64,000 nucleotides of DNA from Helichrysum umbraculigerum (lineage: Eukaryota > Streptophyta > Magnoliopsida > Asterales > Asteraceae): NCBI GenBank assembly GCA_949592205.1, contig CATIUR010000001.1, positions 63,878,559 through 63,942,558 of the forward strand. The letters run 5' to 3'. Under the pieces are notes generated by a model. The model was not told where the DNA came from and did not search any database. It was given only the letters and a program-made list of their open reading frames with translations. Of this stretch, positions 35,588-46,172 are shown piece after piece (positions within the stretch are counted from its first letter, which is position 1; the number at the start of each line of letters is the position of its first letter). A program made the position numbers and the translations under genes.

Positions 35588-35713
35588 AGCTGGTATCTTG
35601 ACCTTTGGTTCTTCTTTTACTGGAACAGCAGCAGGTGGAGTAGTGGCTGCTTCCTTGGGTGTCGTAAGTTGCTTTGCTTCCTCAATGTGCGGATTTTGAA
35701 CCGTGTTACTAGG

Positions 35714-37105
35714 CTAACTTCCTCGGGGTCTATTCTCAAGACGTTGTGCCAGTTGTCCAATTTGAGCTTCCAAATTCTTTAGCACAGCCAATTGATTTCT
35801 CATGAAGAGGTCGGCTTGATCTTGCCTAGCGGACGTCTTTTGGTTGAGCAGGTGTTGACCTTGCATGAATTGGGTGAAGGCGTCGTCTGAACTTGAAGCT
35901 GGGGCATTTGTCTTGGTGGTTTGTTCAGTGGTTTGGTTTGTGTCGGAAGCGGGTGCAGGAAGTGCAAGGGGTTGATTATAAGAAAGTTGTGGCTGTTGTT
36001 GGTAAGGTGGATATCTAGGTGGGTATCGGGGTTGGTATGGTTGTTGGTTGTTTCTTGGCGGAAAGGGAGGTCCTCTAGGTTGGTTGTTGTTCTTGTTGAA
36101 ACCGGGTGGTCGAGCTAGAAACTGAGCATAGTAGACGGTGCCATCTGCTTCTTCGTATTCAACTTGGTATTCGCCAGATGGTTGCGGGTTGGTGCAGTGT
36201 TGACAGACTTGCACTTGGTGTACTTGGTGCTGTTGATTCTTAAGTTCTCCAAACTGTTTGACGAGCGAGTCCATTTTCTCTGTCAGTGTCTTAATTGCTT
36301 CGACTGGAATTGGGTTTGCAGCAGCGATAGGTTTGGAAGATGTTGAATGATCTCCAGAATTCCAATCGTGGTGATGCATAGTCATATTTTCTATCAGGTT
36401 CCATCCTTCTTCGTCGGTCTTTGCCATGAAGTTTCCTTGTGCAGCAGCATCGAGGGTAGTTCGGTGGTTAGGATCTAAACCATTGTAGAAGGTGCACAAT
36501 TGTTCAGACTTATCGAGTCGGTGATTAGGGCATTTCTTCGAGGCTCCTTTGAATCGTTCCCATGCGGTATATAATGACTCATCGAAAGCTTGTCGAAAGT
36601 TCATGATGTCATTTCGGAGTTTGGTTTGTTTAGAGGGCGGAAAGTACTTGGTTGGAAACTTTGTCGCCATCACAGTCCATGAAGGGATAGAGCCGGTCTC
36701 TAAACCTTCAAACCATGTTTGCGCATGATGGGTGAGCGAATAAGGGAAAAGGTATAAACGGATTGTGTCTTGGCCAATTCCGTTTTGCTTGTAGGAGTTT
36801 GAGAGAGAGATCAACTTGTCGAGGTGAGAGTTTGGGTCATCACTGGGCAATCCGTGGAATTGACAGTGGTTTTGGATTAGTTGGATGATGTGGTGTTTAA
36901 GCTCGAAAGATTGACCAGGGGTTTCAGGGTAGAGAATTGGTCCTCCTCTTCCTTCGATAGAGGGTTTACTGTTGTCAGCGAGAGTGATGCGTTCAGCCAT
37001 TGCTTGCTTAAGTGCAGATTGCTTCTTTTCTCGTCGAATAGTGCGTATTATAAGTTCTGGATCAGGAAAGTTAAACAGTGGTGCAGATCTAGGGGAACAG
37101 GTCAT
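35714..37105 (-). CDS. Family-B gag, copy 1 (463 aa, ends at a nonsense codon)
   Basis: Athila-like gag. The N-terminal 60 residues lead to a retrotransposon gag core (about residues 115-205: AQTWFEGLETGSIPSW ... LYTAWERFKGASKKCPNHRL ... LCTFYNGLDP). A Q/P-rich region of PPRYPPYQQQ type follows (about 325-385), then a helical tail. Only a CxxC (VCQHC) remains where a zinc knuckle could be. The start ATG lies about 130 bases from the primer site, as expected for a first gene. The stop is a TAG at 35714-35716; copy 2 has TTG (Leu) there and reads on, so this is a recent nonsense mutation rather than the natural end of gag. Confidence 0.85.
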   Translation of the reverse strand: MTCSPRSAPLFNFPDPELIIRTIRREKKQSALKQAMAERITLADNSKPSIEGRGGPILYPETPGQSFELKHHIIQLIQNHCQFHGLPSDDPNSHLDKLISLSNSYKQNGIGQDTIRLYLFPYSLTHHAQTWFEGLETGSIPSWTVMATKFPTKYFPPSKQTKLRNDIMNFRQAFDESLYTAWERFKGASKKCPNHRLDKSEQLCTFYNGLDPNHRTTLDAAAQGNFMAKTDEEGWNLIENMTMHHHDWNSGDHSTSSKPIAAANPIPVEAIKTLTEKMDSLVKQFGELKNQQHQVHQVQVCQHCTNPQPSGEYQVEYEEADGTVYYAQFLARPPGFNKNNNQPRGPPFPPRNNQQPYQPRYPPRYPPYQQQPQLSYNQPLALPAPASDTNQTTEQTTKTNAPASSSDDAFTQFMQGQHLLNQKTSARQDQADLFMRNQLAVLKNLEAQIGQLAQRLENRPRGS

Positions 37106-37237
37106 AAACTAAAAGAAAAGACAATAAAGAAAATAAACAATAAAGGAAATGTTTTTGTTTTTTTTTTTTTAGAAGGTTTTAGCCTAAGGGTTTACTAGAA
37201 TTGGGATTGGTTGGGCCTCTGTATCGGACAGTTAGTC

Positions 37238-37255
37238 TCCCCGGCAGCGGCGCCA
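37238..37255 (-). promoter_or_regulatory. Primer-binding site, copy 1 (tRNA-Asp type)
   Basis: The - strand reads TGGCGCCGCTGCCGGGGA six bases inside the LTR, close to the Athila primer site complementary to the 3' end of tRNA-Asp. Copy 2 has the same site at 46149-46166. Confidence 0.85.
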
Positions 37256-37261
37256 AAAACT

Positions 37262-37845
37262 TGTTGAGGTTGTCAACGGGTGGTTTTTAAAATTTATAAT
37301 TGCTGGGGTCTAAGTGTGACTTACTAGTACTGAACCAAAAGGTTAGTAGGCGGTAAGTTGGACCTAGAGTCGTTCTTAAAGAGAAACTGAATTGAAACGG
37401 AGGTGATCCAATCAATCTTTCTTTCCTAGTAAATGTTTTAAAAGAGTGCATTGGGGGTTTTGGTTCAGTTAATTAAGTAAACTAAATAAAGCGAGTAAAA
37501 TGTAATAAGATGTCAGATAATGTAAAGTAGTATTTGTTGTGAGTTTGTTAGTTAATAATTATGGGATGATGACTCTTACGGGAAAACGATTAACTAAATT
37601 GGGTTGCTTATGAGATTCATTAACTTATGGTATAACCAATAGATTCCTTATTAGTCGGTTATCAACTAATATGTCACGAGGAACTAAGGTATCATGATTC
37701 TGACAAGACAGACAATGCTCAACTCTCCACACTCTCCTGTGAGGGAGTCAGTGGCCCATATTATTGAACGTATTCGCTCGTGGGCGAAGGAACAGAGTAG
37801 CAAGTCCATAACATGTCTAGCCGTTCTTAATACCACAATGATTAT
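37262..37845 (-). repeat. 584-bp terminal extension, middle LTR
   Basis: A tandem duplicate of the LTR's downstream end, joined at GATTAT/TGTTGA. The right LTR has the same extension and junction (46173-46756); the left LTR has none. Confidence 0.85.
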
Positions 37846-40298
37846 TGTTGATGTTGATATCAACGGGTTGTTTTAAAATTTATAATTGCTGGGGTCTAAG
37901 TGTGACTTACTAGTACTGAACCAAAAAGTTAGTAGGCGGTAAGTTGGACCTAGAGTCGTTCTTAAAGAGAAACTGAATGATCCAATCAATCTTTCTTTTC
38001 TAGTAAATGTTTTAAAAGAGTGCGTTGGAGGTTTTGGTTCAGTTAATTAAGTAAACCAACTAAAGCGAATAAAATGTAATAAGATGTCAGATAATGCAAA
38101 GTAGTATTTGTTGTGAGTTCGTTAGTTAATAATTATGGGATGATGACTTTTACGGGAAAACGATTAACTAAATTGGGTTGCTTATGAGATTCATTAACTT
38201 ATGGTATAACCAATAGATTCCTTATTAGTCGGTTATCAACTAATATGTCATGAGGAACTAAGGTATCGTGATTCTGACCAGACAAACAATGCTCAACTCT
38301 CCACACTCTCCTGTTACGGAGTCAGTGGCCCATATTACTGAACGTATTCGCTCGTGGGCGAAGGAACAGAGTAGCAAGTCCATAACATGTCTAGCCGTTC
38401 TTAATACCACAATGATTATGAATCCATTAAACAACTAATTTAGAACTTGTATCCGGACTTATTTAATCAATTTCTACCAATGAAACTTAAGCATGATAAA
38501 CGAGGGAAAGCATTTAGGTTTCTTGCGTACCGTACTTTATGTTTCATGGTTTTAATAAAAAGTATCGGTTTAAGTTGGATTTTAAACTTGCCTTTCTCAA
38601 TGCAATTAACAAATCCCTAGGTTTTCGTAAATGGTCATTTAGCCTATAGCCTACCTAATCTAATCTAATCTAAAGTAAAACAACTAATTATAATGCTGAC
38701 GGCTTTTTACGTAAAGTCAAACCCAGACCATGTCGGAAAATACTATGGTAGCTCACAACGTATTGAATTGTTTACCAATGTTTCCGTTGTGAGTTTAATT
38801 GCTTCACGATGTTTACATGATAAGTACATTGTAATTGGAAGTGTACAATACTCATGGCAAGTCCACGTAATCACATTGCATTTTATAATGCTTGCATGAC
38901 GTTACAATTAAAAACATAGTTTTTACACAGATAACTATTGACCGAGTATTGAGGTTCGCGACTCCTCTTTACAAGGTTACAATCACGTTTGTTAATCGAA
39001 AGGCGAATATAAGTTTTAGGTTTAAAATCACAAGATAAGTCCGTTCACAAAGTTTCCAATTTTATAACGTCGATCAATAATACAACTACCTTCGGCCGTT
39101 ACTGGCTTCCATATATTTGTACTATGCTCAAAAGCATTTCCAATACTATACCGAGTAATCAGTCGAATAGGAGCCGTCATATTATCTCACGACGTATTCA
39201 AAGTCATCCCACAATTATATACTAACTACATCACAACAAATACAATAGTAATCTACTCGCTAATCATGGCAATAACGATCGCAAACGTAATTAAAGCAAA
39301 CATGTTTAATTAACATAGATAAGGATAAAGATAACCGAGATTAATATGCGAGAAGGAATAGACTTGAATTAATGAGCGTAACTCCAAGCGTACACCAAAG
39401 ATTACAACACGTTCCTAGCTTTCTTTCTACTCTAAACAAAGTGCTAAACTAATCTAATGCTAAATTTAAAGTAAGAAAGTAGAATGAGAAAGTAAGAAAG
39501 TGATATGACTAATGCATATGGGACATTTTGAAATGAAGCCTAAAGCCTCCTATTTATAGGTGAGCTTTGGCTCACATTAGCACCATGAGGTGCATGTTAG
39601 AAAGCTTGCCAAAAATGGTGTGTACAACACGAAATGTAGGCGCACCGGGTACCGTACAACACGAAAAGTAGGCGCACCAGGTACCAAAAGTTACCAAAAA
39701 CTGAAAACGAGACGGGGTAGGGGAGGCCGGCGCCGCCACCACTGTGGCCGGCGGCGGCTGGCTGGTGGCCGGCGGCGGCTGGCTTGGTCCCTCCCCGTTT
39801 CGCCGTCTTTTGCTTCGTTTCTTGATTCGTGCGTGTTTTCTTCGTTATACGTCCGTTTGAGTTGATTCTTTTTTTGTTGGATTCATAATTCAAAAACGAA
39901 TATTTTGACATAGGATATGCCCTGAGATGAGGTCCCTAGCTCCAGATATTGCGTACTGATCATTTGGATCTTCCGGCGGGCGCGAAATCTTCATTTTTTA
40001 CCCGTTTCTGTTGATTCTTCTTCCGTTGGATCCGAATTTTGAAAACGAACATCTTGCAAATAATGGATGTTGGTGAAGGGCACTTTGGTCTTGAAATCTC
40101 GTTTTTATGCCTTGAATCTTCAAACGTGTGTGGAATCTTCGTTTCACATCCGTTTTACTTGATTTTTATCGTGCAACCTCGTTTTGACCATCTTGGCATA
40201 ATGTTACTGATTTGTGCTATATTTGAATTAAAATGCCAAGAATCTTTCCAGAATGAGAGAGATATCGGTAGTAAAAACATGACTTTTACGCGATATCA
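37262..40298 (-). repeat. Middle LTR of the array, 3037 bp, with a 584-bp duplicated end
   Basis: Shared by the two units. It consists of a standard LTR (37846-40298, 2453 bp, starting TGTTGATGTTGATATCAACGGG) plus an extra tandem copy of the LTR terminus (37262-37845). The GTAGGCGCACC unit is present twice (39640-39680). TATA at 39551-39558. Confidence 0.85.
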
Positions 40299-41898
40299 AG
40301 TATCTCACACTTAGAACTTTGCTTGTCCTCAAGCAAACTAACGTTCAACATGGTTAAAGATAAGCAGATAATGAAATTATTTTAAGACGGGAACTTTTTA
40401 CTGAGGGGGTTTCGGAAAAATAAAGATATTTGATATTTTAGAAAGCAAGGTTGTAATCTTTAGGAGTATGCTTTTGATCATTGATCGTTGATACATGACT
40501 AGGCGATCCTCTCAAGGTGGTCACTCTAATCACTCAAAGTGTTTAGGGTTTCCTATTCTATTATATCAATCGCTCAGAATGCCAGTCATGTATTGTTTAT
40601 CGTCATAGGCTTGATCGAGTATCAAATCGTTACCTTTTTGGTGAGCGCGAAGTCGATCTAGCCACAATCATTCTAAGGGAAGTGATGTAGGGTTTTTGGT
40701 GGTGGAATGTTGGTGGTGTGAGAGGGGTTTTGTTGGGTTTTCTTTTTGGTGAAGCGGAAAGCTGAAAATTTTTGGATTTTTGGGGAGGATTGACGCCTTC
40801 TTTCTATTTTGGGTGGAGTCTTCTTTCTCCATTTTACTTCGAATTTTCTTGGAACTTTTTCTATTCTTTTGACGTCATATCCTTGATTTTTTTCTCTTTT
40901 TTCATCTTTGAAACTTTGTAGGAAGTTTGAGGGATGTTTTTGAGTAGGTAAAGGGGTAACGTATTTATTTTTGGGTGTATGGATGGGTTCAAGAATGATG
41001 TGATTCGATCTCCTTTTTGACTCACGAGTTCGGATTCGAAATGCATAGCAAGAGCAAGTTCTGATTCTAAACGCATATATCGGCACACTCAGGAATCGAA
41101 AAAGTGAAGCATTAAAAGTGAATGCTTTTTATATGGCTCAAGATACCTCACGAATCGAAAGTTGGGTTGTTGTGTGCTTAGTCATGCGATGCTCTTTATG
41201 GGATTGTCAAACTTGTTTTTCAAAAGAACTTTTATTTTTCTTTCTTCCCCAAAGTAAATCATCCTTTTAAAATTTTTCATTTTCCATCTATTTTTAACTT
41301 AATTTTTGAAAAATTTTGTTTACTTTTATGGAGAAACAAGGTCTTATAAAGAGCAACGATTTAGAATCAAGTATATATCAATATCCATTTAACAGTAGTG
41401 CAACTACTGCTATCCCACACTTAAAGGAAGATCGTCCTCGATGTTCTACTAAGCTCTGCATGGGGTAAAATCCCACACTTAGGGTTTTAAACATCCAGGA
41501 TTCATTCTTTCAGTGTGTGTGTTGGGTTTGAATCCCACACTTAGTGATAAGCATAATGGATATGACATATTTAAAACGAATTAAAGAGATGGCATAGAAG
41601 TACTCCCCGATAGTTGCAGTGTTCTTTTGGTTACATCTGCCGGTCTTTGTCTTCTTTGGTGCGCTCTTGGTCAAGTCTTCTTGTGATTAGTCTCGTAAGT
41701 GTGAACACGTCGGATTTGCGATTCTTCAGGGTTTTATGCTTCCTTGCAGGCTGGAGCATTCTTTGCAAGATCCGAGTGTGAAAGATAGTTGGAGATGTCA
41801 TCACTTCTTGGAAAGTAAAATAGCATAAATAAAAACACGGGTTGCCTCCCGAGAAGCGCTCTTTTAAAGTCGAGAGCTCGACTTAGTCCTTTTCTTCT
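40299..41898 (-). other. 3' untranslated region of array copy 2
   Basis: Non-coding counterpart of 31382-32983, with few differences. Confidence 0.7.
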
Positions 41899-44800
41899 TC
41901 AGATGATGCTTGATGCATCCGTAGTGGTGGCGTGGTCACTGTGGTTTCTTGGTAGAGAGTATCGTGGTGGATAGTATTGCAGGAATTGCTCTATCATGTC
42001 AGCAATGAGAGTTGGTGGGTTGGTGGATAGCATTCTGAAGCTTTTGAAATGATCAGTGGCGAGTCGGTCGAGAATTGCCATTCCATAGCAGATGTATCGA
42101 ACTGCCCTTGTGACTGGTCCGTTAGGGTCAATTCGAGTGCAGGTGTAAGTTCGAACTATTTCACGTTGTGGGTGGTTTCTTCCTATCGAGGCGATTAAAG
42201 CCATGAATTCGGTTTTCACTTCTTCAAAATCATTAGCCCAAGGGTCTCCTCCGAAAGATCTAGTTGCTTGGCACACTTGTCTGATTAGTTGATGTTGCTC
42301 GCGGTTGAAGGGAAAATCCGAGTCGGTGAAGATGCAAATTAGCTTGCTGAATATCTCGCGATATCCATTTCGGTAGACGTCGAGTTCTACGTCTTCTTCT
42401 TGGTACATTTCGCGCAGTCGGGTAATCACATAAGTGGCTAAATTGATTTGCGACTTGTGCGGAATGAATCTCGGTACCTCACGAGTTTCTTCTTCATAGG
42501 CTGGCTCATTCAGCTCATCAATTATTAGTTCAATGTGGTGCCCAATGGTGGATTGAATGACGATCCTGCAGTTCTCTGATGCTGTGAGGTGCTCTCCAGT
42601 TTCGATGAGATCTAGAAGAGTTCTAAGATCTCCCACCATTCTGATGTCGGCATAACTTCTTGGGTTCCCTTTGGCTCTTTCCAGATTGGTTCTCATTGAT
42701 GCAAGAATAGCTTTTTGACTTGATGAGTACGGAAAAGCTGACCCGGCTAAGGCACAATATACTTTTTGGTATATTCGCCTTTGGTTTCCGTAGAATTCGA
42801 TTTCTCCCATTGGGTAGTTGGGTCTTTCTCGCTGTCGAGCTTCTCTGGTAAGTTGTTCTTGAAGCAGGTCAGAGAATGCTCGAATGTTTCTCCGAAGAGT
42901 GCTAGGCTCTGGTTCTCCATAATTGGCGAGGTATGAATCGTAGTCTCGTACGATTGCCCTTATCATGTGTCTCTGTGCGGTGTTGTAGTCGTTGGTTGAC
43001 TCTTTGATAGCTTCTACGATGATTCGGACATCGTTGTATTCGTCAATCATCTCGATCATGTCTTGATGAGTATATATCAGAGGAATTTCTAGTCTCTCAG
43101 TTACGACAGCAGGGGAATTAGGGGGAGCAAGAGGATGTTGTGGAATAGAGCGTTCGTCGAGAGTGATGTTGACGTAATCGTCATCACATTCACTGTTGCA
43201 GTCGGAGTCCTTATCTCGTGAATCTGGAAATTGGTGGAGTTCTTCGTCTGAGGGCGCGTTGTTGAAGGGTCGAGAACTATCGATTTCGATGGTTCGGACT
43301 TCGGTTGTTATGTCATGAATGTTCTCTTCGGCAAAGCTTCCTGGTTGACGTGCCTTATATGCTGAAATTTTCTGTAGTAGTTTGGCATACTGGTCTGGGT
43401 GTGGTGATGATCGAAGTCCTTCTTCAAAGATTTCTATGTCTCGGAGTCGGGTTCTGGTAAAGGGTTTTGACGGATCGAGATAGGAATTCAGGATGTTTCC
43501 CATTCTTTTAAGATGAGAGGATCTGAGTTCTTGGCGGATGACTCCGTAATCAACTGATTCTTCTGATGAAGAGCAGTCATCACAGTTTTGTATCCTTTTA
43601 ACTTTGGCCATTTGTGGCAAATCAGTGTGATCTTCATCTTCTTCCATTTCTTCCTCGTCCTCTTCTTCTTCCTCTTCAGGGTCAGATTCAATTTCTTCAT
43701 CTGCTTCCTCGTATTCTTCCTCTTCTGGGTCGTATTCAGTGTCAGAAATGAGAACTGATGATTAGGTGAATTGTGGTTCCTCCTCTGGTTCTGATTCATC
43801 ATCGGAATAGACTTTTCCTGCGGATATAGCACAACATTCTTCCTCTTCTGGGGTGCATTCCGGTTGGTCGATCTTGTAAGTGATGCTTTCACCATGCGAT
43901 CGTAAAACAATCGTGTGGTTATACACATCAATCACTGCTCTAGCTGTATTCATGAATGGTCTTCCAAGGATAATTGGGATGTTTATGTCCTCGTGGATAT
44001 CCATTACCACAAAATCCGTTGGAAAGAAAAATTTGTCAACTTGAACAAGGACATTCTCAGCTATCCCCTTGGGGTATCTAACAGATTGGTCGGCTAGCTG
44101 GACGGTCATCTTAGTGGGTTTCAAGTTTTCAAGTTCTAACTCTTAAACAGGGAGTAGGGCATAAGGTTAATGTTGGCTCCTAAGTCGGCTAAAGCGCTCA
44201 TATTTCCGAAATTGTAGATAGAACAAGGGAGTGTGAATCTACCAGTATCTCCTAGTTTTTCGGGAAGGCTATTTTTAAGTAGGGCTGAGGTTTCAGAACT
44301 AAGGGGAATGTTGTTCACTTCAGGCAATTTATCTTTGGTGGATAGCAATTTTCTAATATACTTATTACGACCAGGAACTCTAGACATGGTATCAAGGAAT
44401 TTTCCATCTAACTTAAAGGATGATAGTTTCTTGGGTTGAACTTTAAGTCTAGCGGGGTAAGGGATTCTAACATCTTTGTTCATGGTTTGAGTGGTTTCCA
44501 CAGCTGGTATCTTGACCTTTGGTTCTTCCTTTACTGGAACAGCAGCAGGTGGAGTAGTGGCTGCTTCCTTTGGTGTTGTAAGTTGCTTTGCTTCCTCAAT
44601 ATGCGGATTTTGAACCGTGTTGCTGGGCAAACTTCCTCGGGGTCTATTCTTAAGACGTTGTTCCAATTGTCCAATTTGAGCTTCCAAATTCTTTAGCACA
44701 GCCAATTGATTTCTCATGAAGAGGTCGGCTTGATCTTGTCTAGCGGGCGTCTTTTGGTTGAGCAGGTGTTGACCTTGCATGAATTGGGTGAAGGCGTCGT

Positions 44801-46019
44801 CTGAACTTGAAGCTGGGGCATTTGTATTGATGGTTTGTTCAGTGGTTTGGTTTGTGTCTGAAGTGGGTGCAGGAAGTGCAAGGGGTTGATTGTAAGGAAG
44901 TTGTGATTGTTGTTGGTAGGGTGGATATCTAGGTGGGTATCGGGGTTGGTATGGTTGTTGGTTGTTTCTTGGTGGAAAGGGAGGTCCTCTAGGTTGGTTG
45001 TTGTTTTGGTTGAAACCGGGTGGTCGAGCTGGAAACTGAGCATAGTAGACGGTGCCATCTGCTTCTTCATATTCAACTTGGTATTCTCCAGATGGTTGCG
45101 GGTTGGTGCAGTGTTGACAGACTTGCACTTGGTGTACTTGGTGCTGTTGTTTCTTAAGTTCTCCAAACTGTTTGACGAGCAAGTCCATTTTCTCTGTTAG
45201 TGTCTTAATTGCTTCGACTGGAATCGGGTTTGCAGCAGCGATAGGTTTGGAAGATGTTGAATGATCTCCAGAATTCCAATCGTGGTGGTGCATAGTCATG
45301 TTTTCGATAAGGTTCCATCATTCTTCATCGGTCTTTGCCATGAAGCTTCCTTGTGCAGCAGCATCGAGGGTAGTTCGGTGGTTAGGATCAAAACCATTGT
45401 AGAAAGTGCACAATTGTGCGGACTTGTCGAGTCGGTGATTGGGGCATTTCTTCAAGGCTCCTTTGAATCGTTCCCATGCGGTATATAATGACTCATCGAA
45501 AGCTTGTCGAAAGTTCATGATGTCATTTCGGAGTTTGGTTTGTTTAGAAGGCGGAAAGTACTTTGTTAGAAACTTTGTCGCCATCGCAGTCCATGAAAGG
45601 ATAGAGCCGGTCTCTAAACCTTCAAACCATGTTTGCGCATGATGGGTGAGCGAATAAGGGAAAAGGTATAAACGGATTGTGTCTTGGCCGATTCCGTTTT
45701 GCTTGTAGGAGTTTGAGAGAGAGATCAACTTGTCGAGGTGAGAGTTTGGGTCATCACTGGGCAATCCATGGAATTGACAGTGGTTTTAAGTTGGTTGGAT
45801 GATGTGGTGTTTAAGCTCGAAAGATTGACCAGGGGTTTCAGGGTAGAGAATTGGTCCTCCTCTTCCTTCGATAGAGGGTTTACTGTTGTCAGCGAGAGTG
45901 ATGCGTTCAGCCATTGCTTGCTTAAGTGCAGATTGCTTCTTTTCTCGTCGAATAGTGTGTATTATAAGTTCTGGATCAGGAAAGTTAAACAGTGGTGCAG
46001 ATCTAGGGGAACAGGTCAT
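41899..46019 (-). pseudogene. Family-B gag-protease-novel-domain polyprotein, copy 2 (broken)
   Basis: The 4121-bp frame equals that of copy 1 minus one base. Lesions compared with copy 1: TAA at 45786-45788 and TGA at 45318-45320 in gag; a one-base loss just upstream of a stop at 44136-44138, shortly after the protease active-site loop; and TAA at 43762-43764 in the acidic linker, where copy 1 has CGA (two substitutions, each fitting CpG deamination). Downstream of these the C-terminal domain is fully open for 582 codons (41899-43647). The TTG codon that is TAG in copy 1 is intact here, showing that gag and protease are one frame in this family. Confidence 0.85.
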
Positions 46020-46148
46020 AAACTAAAAGAAAAGACAATAAAGAAAATAAACAATAAAGGAAATGTTTTTGTTTTTTTTTTATAAGGTTTTAGCCTAAGG
46101 GTTTACTAGAATTGGGATTGGTTGGGCCTCTGTATCGGACAGTTAGTC

Positions 46149-46166
46149 TCCCCGGCAGCGGCGCCA
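46149..46166 (-). promoter_or_regulatory. Primer-binding site, copy 2
   Basis: Same tRNA-Asp-type 18-mer as in copy 1, six bases inside the right LTR. Confidence 0.85.
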
Positions 46167-46172
46167 AAAACT

